Below, one piece after another: positions 58,083-64,000 of a stretch of DNA of 64,000 nt (its first letter is position 1; each line of letters begins with the position of its first letter). The position numbers and the translations under genes were made by a program. The notes under the pieces were generated by a model, which saw only the letters and a list, made by a program, of their open reading frames with translations, was not told the DNA's origin and did not search any database. The stretch spans positions 41,975 through 105,974 of the forward strand of contig NZ_PZKF01000008.1 of the NCBI RefSeq assembly GCF_003034995.1, given 5' to 3'. This DNA comes from Phaeovulum veldkampii DSM 11550. Lineage in GTDB: Bacteria > Pseudomonadota > Alphaproteobacteria > Rhodobacterales > Rhodobacteraceae.

Positions 58083-58907
58083 TTATCCGCCGTTGCGGCC
58101 CGTCACCACGTCGATATCGGGGGCATCAACCGCCTTCATGCCGACGACATGATAGCCCGCATCGACATGCAGGTTTTCGCCGGTGGTGCCGGAGCCGAGA
58201 TCGGAGAGCAGATACAGCGCAGCCTTGCCGACCTCTTCCTGCGTCACGTTGCGGCGCAGGGGTGAGTTCAGTTCGTTCCACTTCATGATATAGCGGAAAT
58301 CGCCGATGCCGCTGGCCGCCAGCGTCTTGATCGGGCCCGCGCTGATGGCGTTCACGCGGATGCCATCCTTGCCCAGGTCTTCGGCGATGTATTTGACCGA
58401 AGCCTCTAGCGCGGCCTTGCACAGGCCCATCACGTTGTAATGCGGCATCACCTTTTCGGCACCGTAATAGGTCAGCGTCAGCAGGCTGCCGCCCTTGGGC
58501 ATCAGCCGGGCCGCGCGCTGGCAAACTGCGGTAAAGGAATAGACCGAGATGTCCATCGACATCAGGAAGTTGGCGCGCGAGGTTTCGACATAGCGCCCGC
58601 GCAGTTCGTTCTTGTCGGAAAAGCCGATGGCATGGACGACGAAATCCACCGTGCCCCATTCCGATTCCAGCCAGGAAAACAGCGCATCGAGGCTTTCTTC
58701 GCTGGCCACGTCGCATTCGAACAGGCGCGGTGTGCCGATCGAGGCGGCCAGCGGTTCGACCCGCTTTTTCAGCGCGTCGCCCTGATAGGAAAACGCCAGT
58801 TCCGCGCCCGCATCGGCGCAGGCCTTGGCGATGCCCCAGGCGATCGACTTGTCATTGGCGAGCCCCATGATCAGCCCGCGCTTGCCCGTCATCAGATTGC
58901 TTGACAT
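58083..58907 (-). CDS. fabI: Enoyl-[acyl-carrier-protein] reductase (NADH) FabI
   Basis: FabI reduces the enoyl-ACP in fatty acid elongation. The 274-residue SDR-fold protein has the FabI-specific N-terminus GLANDKSIAWGIAKA, the catalytic Tyr-X6-Lys in YNVMGLCK, and VNAISAGPIKTLAASGI. ATG 58907 is preceded by GGGGAG. FabI is the target of triclosan-like inhibitors; residue-level sensitivity cannot be judged here. Confidence 0.95.
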   Translation of the reverse strand: MSSNLMTGKRGLIMGLANDKSIAWGIAKACADAGAELAFSYQGDALKKRVEPLAASIGTPRLFECDVASEESLDALFSWLESEWGTVDFVVHAIGFSDKNELRGRYVETSRANFLMSMDISVYSFTAVCQRAARLMPKGGSLLTLTYYGAEKVMPHYNVMGLCKAALEASVKYIAEDLGKDGIRVNAISAGPIKTLAASGIGDFRYIMKWNELNSPLRRNVTQEEVGKAALYLLSDLGSGTTGENLHVDAGYHVVGMKAVDAPDIDVVTGRNGG

Positions 58908-59013
58908 CCGCACTCCCCACGCTTCCAAGGTAATTGCACCGCTTTAGGCCAAAGCGGTAGGGGCATCAAGGCACGGCTGCGGGGGAACTGCGGTTGTCAC
59001 GAGGAGGCGCGGC

Positions 59014-59637
59014 ATGATCGACAGGGGCGGCATTTTTGCGGGCGACGACCCGTTTCAACTCGCGCGCGACTGGCTCACCGAGGCCGAGGGGACCGAGGTC
59101 AACGATCCCAACGCCATCGCGCTGGCCACGGTGGATGCGGCGGGTTTGCCCAATGTGCGTATGGTGCTGCTGAAAGAGATCGAGGGCAGCCAGGCTGCAG
59201 GCGACGGCGCCTTTGTGTTCTACACCAATTACGGGTCGGCCAAGGCGCGCGAGATCGAGGCCAATGGCAAGGCGGCCTTCGTGATGCACTGGAAATCGCT
59301 GCGTCGGCAGATTCGTGTGCGCGGCCTGACCGAACGCGAAGAGGGGCCGCAGGCCGATGCCTATTTTGCCTCGCGCAGCCTGAAAAGCCGGCTTGGAGCC
59401 TGGGCCTCGCGGCAAAGTGAGCCGCTGTCCTCGCGCATGGCACTGGTGGGCGAGGTGGCGCGGGTGACGGCAAGTCATGGCCCCAACCCCAAGCGCCCCC
59501 CGTTCTGGGGCGGTATCAGATTGGTTCCACTGGAGATTGAATTCTGGGCGGATGGCCCGTTCCGTCTGCATGACCGCTTTCGCTGGGTCCGCGACAACCC
59601 AGGGACGAATTGGGCGATTACCCGCCTGAACCCTTGA
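59014..59637 (+). CDS. pdxH: Pyridoxamine 5'-phosphate oxidase
   Basis: PdxH makes PLP from PNP or PMP using FMN. The 207-residue protein has the FMN-binding [11 protein letters not shown] and [16 protein letters not shown] segments and the C-terminal [24 protein letters not shown] end (here positions about 188-207). GAGGAGG precedes the ATG. It is divergent from fabI. PLP is used by alr and the aminotransferase in this window. Confidence 0.95.
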   Translation: MIDRGGIFAGDDPFQLARDWLTEAEGTEVNDPNAIALATVDAAGLPNVRMVLLKEIEGSQAAGDGAFVFYTNYGSAKAREIEANGKAAFVMHWKSLRRQIRVRGLTEREEGPQADAYFASRSLKSRLGAWASRQSEPLSSRMALVGEVARVTASHGPNPKRPPFWGGIRLVPLEIEFWADGPFRLHDRFRWVRDNPGTNWAITRLNP

Positions 59638-59753
59638 AACTCACGCTTCGTGAAATGCGGCAGGTAAGGAATACCATACTTTTGGGGTTGCTTGCCCCCT
59701 TTGTCTGTGACAATGCGCGGTTTGGATAAGGATTGTCACGGGAACTGAGCCAT

Positions 59754-60287
59754 ATGAACGACCTCCAGACGGAACTCCGCCGCGTTTCGGGGCGGGTGAA
59801 GTGGTTCGATCCTGCGAAGGGCTTCGGCTTTATTCTTGACGCCGAAAATGGCCCCGACATTTTGCTGCACGCCAATGTTCTGCGCAATTTCGGGCAAGGC
59901 TCTGTGGCCGATGGCGCCGGGATCGTGGTTTCAGTTCAATTGACGGCGCGCGGCGCGCAGGCGGTCGAGGTGCTGGAAATCTCGCCCCCGGAAATCGAGC
60001 GGTTCGGCCAGATGGAAGATCTGGGCGACAGCGACCCCGAGGAAATCGCGGCGCTGCCGCTGGAACCCGCGCGGGTCAAGTGGTTCGACAAGATCAAGGG
60101 ATTTGGCTTTGCCAATGTTTTTGGCCAGTCCGAGGATGTGTTCGTGCATATCGAGGTGCTGCGCCGGTCGGGCTTTGCCGATTTGGCCCCCGGCGAGGCG
60201 GTTTGCCTGCGGGTGATCGACGGCAAGCGTGGCCGGATGGCGGCGCAGGTTCTGTCGTGGGAAGTCGCGCTGCGCGAACTGCGCTGA
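59754..60287 (+). CDS. Double cold-shock domain protein
   Basis: The 177-residue protein has two cold-shock domains: one near 12-75 with VKWFDPAKGFGFI (RNP1-like) and one near 107-170 with VKWFDKIKGFGFANVF and DVFVHIEVL (RNP2-like). In domain 1 the RNP2 position reads DILLHANVL, so one aromatic is lost and binding may be weaker. Such double-CSD proteins are typical of alphaproteobacteria and bind single-stranded RNA or DNA. ATG 59754 is preferred over TTG 59733. Its stop overlaps the DUF192 start (TGATG). Confidence 0.92.
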   Translation: MNDLQTELRRVSGRVKWFDPAKGFGFILDAENGPDILLHANVLRNFGQGSVADGAGIVVSVQLTARGAQAVEVLEISPPEIERFGQMEDLGDSDPEEIAALPLEPARVKWFDKIKGFGFANVFGQSEDVFVHIEVLRRSGFADLAPGEAVCLRVIDGKRGRMAAQVLSWEVALRELR

Positions 60288-60748
60288 TGCGGGCGGCGGT
60301 TTTCGCGCTGCTGGTTGCGGCAACGGGCGCCGGGGCGGGCGAGTGCCAGGACGATCTGGCATTGATCCGGGCCGGTGAACGGCAGGTGCGCCTTGCGGTT
60401 GAGGTCGCCGACGACCCGGCCGAACGCGCGCAGGGTCTGATGGGGCGCGAAAGCCTGCCCAAGGGCGCCGGGATGCTGTTCATCTATGATCGCGCGCAGC
60501 CTGTGGCTTTCTGGATGAAGAACACGCCGCTGCCGCTCGACATGATTTTTTTCGACGCCGCGGGCCGGGTGGTGCGGGTGCATGAGAACGCCCGCCCCTT
60601 TGATGAAACCCCGATCCTTGGCGGCGATGCGGTGCTGATGGTGCTGGAAATCAACGGCGGTATGGCGCGCCGGCTGGGCATTGGCCCCGGCGCCGAACTG
60701 GCCCATCCGCAACTGTCGCAAGATGGCGCCGCTTTTCCCTGCAACTGA
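60287..60748 (+). CDS. DUF192 family secreted protein
   Basis: The 153-residue protein has a signal peptide (about 1-18) and the DUF192 domain: PAERAQGLMGRESLPKGAGMLFIY, the AFWMKNTPLPLDMIFF core and the LEINGGMARRLGI segment. The family is widespread with no settled function. It is coupled to the cold-shock gene by a one-base overlap. The tRNA-Pro gene follows 40 bases later. Confidence 0.88.
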   Translation: MRAAVFALLVAATGAGAGECQDDLALIRAGERQVRLAVEVADDPAERAQGLMGRESLPKGAGMLFIYDRAQPVAFWMKNTPLPLDMIFFDAAGRVVRVHENARPFDETPILGGDAVLMVLEINGGMARRLGIGPGAELAHPQLSQDGAAFPCN

Positions 60749-60788
60749 CCCTTTTCCTTCGGCCCGCGCCGGGCTAGGTAGGCGGTGT

Positions 60789-60865
60789 CGGGGCGTAGCG
60801 CAGTCTGGTAGCGCGCCTGCTTTGGGAGCAGGATGTCGTAGGTTCGAATCCTATCGCCCCGACCA
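60789..60865 (+). tRNA. tRNA-Pro (anticodon TGG)
   Basis: The 77-base gene folds as a cloverleaf. The 7-bp acceptor stem is CGGGGCG with CGCCCCG, then A and an encoded CCA. D arm GCGC-AGTCTGGTA-GCGC, anticodon stem CCTGC/GCAGG with loop TTTGGGA (anticodon TGG), and T arm GTAGG-TTCGAAT-CCTAT with a normal TTCGA. It decodes CCA/CCG proline codons. Confidence 0.97.
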
Positions 60866-60880
60866 CTTCCTCCGGCAGGC

Positions 60881-60894
60881 CCCGGCCCGCCGGG
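60881..60894 (+). terminator. Possible weak terminator after tRNA-Pro
   Basis: A CCCGG/CCGGG stem with a CCCG loop lies 15 bases past the tRNA. Only two T follow, so it is a weak candidate. Confidence 0.25.
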
Positions 60895-60939
60895 TTGCGT
60901 GTTCATTCTGACCCTCCGGTCGGAAAAGCGACATTGTCC

Positions 60940-60969
60940 TTGAAAATCGCCGCCGATGGGCGCATTTAA
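60940..60969 (+). promoter_or_regulatory. Possible infA promoter
   Basis: TTGAAA (60940-60945) and ATTTAA (60964-60969) are 18 bases apart in the AT-richest part of the gap, 45 bases before the infA ATG. It is a pattern match only. Confidence 0.4.
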
Positions 60970-61014
60970 GCCGCGCTCGCGGACTCAGGCGGGCGGCATC
61001 AAGACGGAGTGACC

Positions 61015-61233
61015 ATGGCCAAGGAAGAAATGCTCGAATTCCCCGGCGTCGTGAAGGAACTCCTGCCGAATGCGACGTTTCGGGTCGAGCTGGAAAACGG
61101 CCATGAAATCATCGCGCATATGGCAGGAAAGATGCGCAAGAACCGTATCCGGGTTCTGGCGGGCGACAAGGTTCAGGTGGAAATGAACACCTACGACCTG
61201 AGCAAGGGCCGCATCAACTACCGCTTCAAGTGA
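61015..61233 (+). CDS. infA: Translation initiation factor IF-1
   Basis: The 72-residue single OB-fold protein is standard IF-1: [39 protein letters not shown] and the closing [14 protein letters not shown]. It binds the 30S A site with IF-3. It overlaps maf by four bases (GTGA). Confidence 0.97.
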   Translation: MAKEEMLEFPGVVKELLPNATFRVELENGHEIIAHMAGKMRKNRIRVLAGDKVQVEMNTYDLSKGRINYRFK

Positions 61234-61802
61234 AGCTGATCCTGGGATCGGCCAGCCCGCGACGGCTGGAGTTGCTGGGGCAACTGGGTATCGTGCCCGA
61301 TTGTGTGCGCGCGCCTGAAATCGACGAAGATCCGAAAAAGGGCGAATCGCCGCGTGACTATGTCACCCGGATCGCGCGCGAAAAGGCCGCGGCCGTGCGC
61401 TGCGCCGAGGATGAGATCGTGATCTGCGCCGATACCACGGTGACCGTGGGCCGCCGGATTCTGGGCAAGCCGCGCGATGCGGGCGAGGCGGCCGAATTCC
61501 TGTGGGCACTGTCGGGGCGGCGGCATCATGTGCTGACCGCCGTCGCGGTCAAGCGCGGCGCGCATCTGCGCGAACGGCTGGTCGATACGATCGTGAAATT
61601 CAGGCCGCTCTCCAACCCCGAGGTGAACGGCTATCTTGCCTCGGGCGAGTGGCAGGGCAAGGCGGGCGGCTATGCCATCCAGGGCCGCGCCGGGGCCTTC
61701 ATTCCGTGGCTTCAAGGCTCGTTCACCGGGGTCGTGGGCCTGCCCTTGGCCGAAACCGCCACGCTCTTGCGCGCCGCGGGCTACCCGGTGGAGGCGGAAT
61801 GA
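61230..61802 (+). CDS. maf: Maf family nucleotide pyrophosphatase
   Basis: The 190-residue Maf protein (dTTP/UTP or related NTP pyrophosphatase) begins [14 protein letters not shown] and has the [15 protein letters not shown] loop and [10 protein letters not shown] near the end. GTG 61230 overlaps the infA stop. It overlaps the RNase gene by four bases. Which of the Maf subtypes (YhdE- or YceF-like) it is cannot be told from these motifs alone. Confidence 0.95.
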   Translation: MKLILGSASPRRLELLGQLGIVPDCVRAPEIDEDPKKGESPRDYVTRIAREKAAAVRCAEDEIVICADTTVTVGRRILGKPRDAGEAAEFLWALSGRRHHVLTAVAVKRGAHLRERLVDTIVKFRPLSNPEVNGYLASGEWQGKAGGYAIQGRAGAFIPWLQGSFTGVVGLPLAETATLLRAAGYPVEAE

Positions 61803-62842
61803 AGGGGCGGGTCGTTGTGCTGGGCCAGTTGCGCGGCCGCGAGGCGGCGGCGCTGATGGTCGATGGCCGACTGGAGGATCTGATCCTTGCCGCGCCCGAA
61901 GACACGCTTGCCCCCGGCGCGATCTGCCGCGCGGTGGTGGACCGACCGGTGAAGGGGCAGGGCGGGGTCTTTGTCCGGCTGCCCGAAGGCAACGGGTTTC
62001 TGCGCGATACCGGCGGGTTGGCACCCGGCCAGTCGGTGCTGGTGCAGGTCGCCGCCGGGGCCGAACCCGGCAAGGCGCTGCCGGTCACAACCCGGCTGCT
62101 GTTCAAAAGCCGCTATGCGATCGTCACCCCCGGCGCGCCGGGGCTGAACGTCTCGCGCCGCATCCGCGACGCCGAGACCCGCACCGCGCTGGAAACGCTG
62201 GCCGAACGCGTGATGGCGGGGGCCGGGATGGGGCTGATCCTGCGGTCGGCCTGCGTTCTGGCCGAGGATGACGAGATCGCCGAAGACATCACCGCGATGC
62301 GCGATCTGGCCGCCGCGGTGCTGGCTGATGCGGCGGGCGGGCCGGAACTGCTGGTCGATGCGCCGACCCCGCATGAGGAGGCCTGGCGCGATTGGGCCGA
62401 ACCCGCGCCCGACGCGGTCGAGGATGGCCCCGAGGCGATGCTGGCGCATGGGGTCGAGGAGGCGCTGGCGACCTTGCTGGGCCCGCGCGTGGCGCTGCCC
62501 GGCGGTGGGCACATGATGATCGAACCCACCCGGGCGCTGGTGGCGGTCGATGTGAACACCGGCCCCGACACCTCGCCTGCGGCGGGGCTCAAGGCCAATA
62601 TCGCGGCCGCCCGCGACCTGCCGCGGCAGTTGCGGCTGCGGGGTCTGGGGGGCCAGATCATTGTCGATTTCGCGCCGATGGCGAAAAAGGACCGTGCCGC
62701 GCTGGAACAGCAATTGCGCGCGGCCTTCAAGGGTGAGGCCGCCGAAACCAGCCTTGCCGGCTGGACGCCGCTGGGCAATTACGAACTGAGCCGCAAGCGC
62801 GACCGGCTGCCGCTGGCGCATCTGCTGGAGCGCGCGCCATGA
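61799..62842 (+). CDS. rng: Short ribonuclease E/G family protein
   Basis: The 347-residue protein covers only the catalytic core of the RNase E/G family. The S1-like N-terminal part runs to about 100, then the DNase-I-like core has both catalytic Asp in AVDVNTG and IIVDFAPM. The zinc-link CPxC motif and the C-terminal scaffold of RNase E are absent. This short form is common next to maf and yacG in alphaproteobacteria, distinct from the long RNase E. It overlaps maf (ATGA) and yacG (ATGA). Confidence 0.85.
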   Translation: MKGRVVVLGQLRGREAAALMVDGRLEDLILAAPEDTLAPGAICRAVVDRPVKGQGGVFVRLPEGNGFLRDTGGLAPGQSVLVQVAAGAEPGKALPVTTRLLFKSRYAIVTPGAPGLNVSRRIRDAETRTALETLAERVMAGAGMGLILRSACVLAEDDEIAEDITAMRDLAAAVLADAAGGPELLVDAPTPHEEAWRDWAEPAPDAVEDGPEAMLAHGVEEALATLLGPRVALPGGGHMMIEPTRALVAVDVNTGPDTSPAAGLKANIAAARDLPRQLRLRGLGGQIIVDFAPMAKKDRAALEQQLRAAFKGEAAETSLAGWTPLGNYELSRKRDRLPLAHLLERAP

Positions 62843-63012
62843 GCTGCCCCATCTGCGGCAAGCCCGCCGATCCGAACTATCGCCCCTTCTGTTCGCGCCG
62901 CTGTGCCGACATCGACCTTGGGCGCTGGCTGAAAGGCTCTTACGTCATCCCCGGCGACGTGTCGGAGGAGGATGACAGCCCGCGCCCGCCCGAAGACCCG
63001 CGCCCGAACTGA
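62839..63012 (+). CDS. yacG: DNA gyrase inhibitor YacG
   Basis: The 57-residue zinc protein has the C4 site Cys3, Cys6, Cys18 and Cys22 (CPICGKP...[16 protein letters not shown]), the YacG pattern. Enterobacterial YacG binds GyrB. The ATG overlaps the RNase stop. The acidic Pro-rich tail is short, as usual in this group. Confidence 0.93.
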   Translation: MSCPICGKPADPNYRPFCSRRCADIDLGRWLKGSYVIPGDVSEEDDSPRPPEDPRPN

Positions 63013-63205
63013 CGCCTGCCGTGTGCTGCGCGGGTTCTCCCCAGCTTTGTGAACCTTATCCCCATCTTGCTTTGGGGAATCGCTTTACAGGCCGCCGCTT
63101 TGCCCGCACCATATTTCGTATGGGCAGGCGAGGTAACCGCCGCTCGTTGTAAGCACGCCAAGCTGTTGGGTGCGACCCGATGGCGGCAACAGGCAGGAGG
63201 CGGAC

Positions 63206-63709
63206 ATGGCGCTGAGCGAGGACTTCCTGACCTCGGACGATCTGCATCCGATCGACTTGGTCGAAACCCTGGCCGAAACCCGCGACTGGGAATTTGACCG
63301 CGTCACCGATGACCAGATCGCCATGGTGGTCGAGGGGCAGTGGCGGACCTATTCGATCACGCTGGCATGGTCGGCAGGGGATGAGACGCTGCGGCTGATC
63401 TCGACCTTCGAGATGGACCCGCCCTCGCACCGGCTGGGCGCGCTTTACGACCTGCTGAACCGCGTCAACGATCAGGTCTGGACCGGCGCCTTTACCTATT
63501 GGGTTGAACAGCGGCTGATGGTCTGGCGCCACGGGCTGGTGCTGGCGGGCGGGCAGATCGCTGCGCCCGAGCAGATCGACCGTCTGATCGGCGCGGCGGT
63601 GAGTGCTGCCGAACGGTTCTACCCGGCCTTCCAACTGACCGCATGGGGGGACGAAGACCCCGAGGCCGCAATGCAGGTGGCCATTGCCGAGGCCTACGGG
63701 CGGGCCTAA
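63206..63709 (+). CDS. YbjN domain-containing protein
   Basis: This is a 167-residue protein of the YbjN family, a tetratricopeptide-like fold related to type III secretion chaperones. Marks are DWEFDRVTDDQIAMVVEGQWR (about 27-47), ISTFEMDPPSHRLGALYDLLNRVNDQVWTGAF (about 72-103), and GGQIAAPEQIDRLI. AGGAGG precedes ATG 63206. E. coli YbjN affects motility and stress traits; function here is unknown. It lies 28 bases before proC and is probably co-transcribed. Confidence 0.85.
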   Translation: MALSEDFLTSDDLHPIDLVETLAETRDWEFDRVTDDQIAMVVEGQWRTYSITLAWSAGDETLRLISTFEMDPPSHRLGALYDLLNRVNDQVWTGAFTYWVEQRLMVWRHGLVLAGGQIAAPEQIDRLIGAAVSAAERFYPAFQLTAWGDEDPEAAMQVAIAEAYGRA

Positions 63710-63737
63710 TCTTTCCCCGACAGAATGGGGGAAGGCA

Positions 63738-64000
63738 ATGGATTTCAACATGATCGCCGCGCGGGGGCTGGTGCTTCTGGGGTGCGGCAAGATGGGTTCT
63801 GCGATGCTGGGTGGCTGGCTGCGGCAGGGGCTTGCACCCGGCGCGGTCTGGGTGCTTGACCCGCATCCAAGCGACTGGCTGGTTGCGCAGGGCGTGCATC
63901 TGAACGCCGACCTGCCCGCGCGCCCGGCGGTGGTGCTGATCGCGGTCAAGCCGCAGATGATGGGCGCGGCGCTGCCCACGCTGGCGGCGATGGGCGGGGG
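63738..64000 (+). CDS. proC: Pyrroline-5-carboxylate reductase, N-terminal part
   Basis: The frame starts at ATG 63738 and runs off the right edge after 87 complete codons. It begins with a Rossmann motif LLGCGKMGSAMLGGW, and LIAVKPQMM further on is the typical ProC nucleotide-binding pattern. ProC makes proline from pyrroline-5-carboxylate with NAD(P)H. The C-terminal dimer domain is outside the window. Confidence 0.88.
   Translation, partial: MDFNMIAARGLVLLGCGKMGSAMLGGWLRQGLAPGAVWVLDPHPSDWLVAQGVHLNADLPARPAVVLIAVKPQMMGAALPTLAAMGG

Noticed and set aside
63013..63205. Possible RNA gene between yacG and the YbjN gene
   Set aside because: No cloverleaf, and no strong hairpin followed by a T tract. 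It most likely holds only the YbjN promoter.

Overview
The window is a gene-dense, high-GC stretch of chromosome from an alphaproteobacterium, most likely a member of the Rhodobacteraceae/Paracoccaceae (Rhodobacter/Paracoccus relatives). The support is protein character (short RNase E/G, ZapA with a coiled-coil partner, a split trp cluster with yibQ, a ligase-associated Lhr helicase and PdeM), gene order (trpGDC-moaC-moeA-lexA-comEC-gltX-gltA; yajC-secDF-Mth938-ccmABCDG), and a GTTC-N7-GTTC LexA operator. About 66 protein genes and one tRNA gene fill it. I see no prophage, insertion sequence, CRISPR array, rRNA or plasmid-type gene.

Layout. 1-6.7 kb: tilS 3' end, ftsH, a trans-aconitate-type methyltransferase, the one-carbon group fhs / AroQ-like chorismate mutase / folD, and a PaaI thioesterase. 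6.8-13.9 kb: a membrane LytTR protein, pdeM, polA, a CHCC zinc-finger protein and the Lhr-type helicase, largely a DNA-repair block. 14-20.1 kb: yajC-secD-secF (protein export) running into ccmA-ccmB-ccmC-ccmD-ccmG (heme export and cytochrome c maturation). 20.1-26.8 kb: acnA, a DUF1223 secreted protein, an EamA transporter with a lauroyl-type acyltransferase, and the zauP-like/zapA division pair. 26.8-30.3 kb: radA-cvpA-purF. 30.5-35.2 kb: opgG (periplasmic glucan) facing alr-mlaE-mlaF-pqiA (cell wall and lipid transport). 35.3-40.6 kb: surE-pcm-nlpD, an unrecognised membrane protein, an SDR, and bioY. 40.7-46.4 kb: gltX-gltA, comEC and lexA with its operator. 46.5-55.3 kb: ppiD-trpE, yibQ in the opposite direction, trpG-trpD-trpC-moaC-moeA. 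55.4-58.9 kb: an aminotransferase, a 355-bp gene-free stretch with a large inverted repeat, and fabI-lysE family-gpt. 59-64 kb: pdxH, a double cold-shock protein, DUF192, tRNA-Pro(TGG), infA-maf-rng-yacG, YbjN, and the 5' end of proC.

Many genes overlap by 1-8 bases (ATGA, GTGA, TTGA or TGATG junctions), so translational coupling is widespread. Several starts are TTG or GTG and are decided by a good Shine-Dalgarno (ftsH, fhs, opgG, trpE, comEC).

I found no clearly new biological system. The most distinctive non-coding structure is a pair of inverted, about 68-bp, two-hairpin repeats at 56670-56944 whose second hairpin differs between copies by compensating base changes. Other points worth checking are the unrecognised membrane protein at 38022-39191 with a hairpin right against its start, the chorismate-mutase-like gene inside the one-carbon operon, the 112-bp tail-to-tail coding overlap between the LytTR gene and pdeM, and the lipid-transport operon that lacks an MlaD gene.
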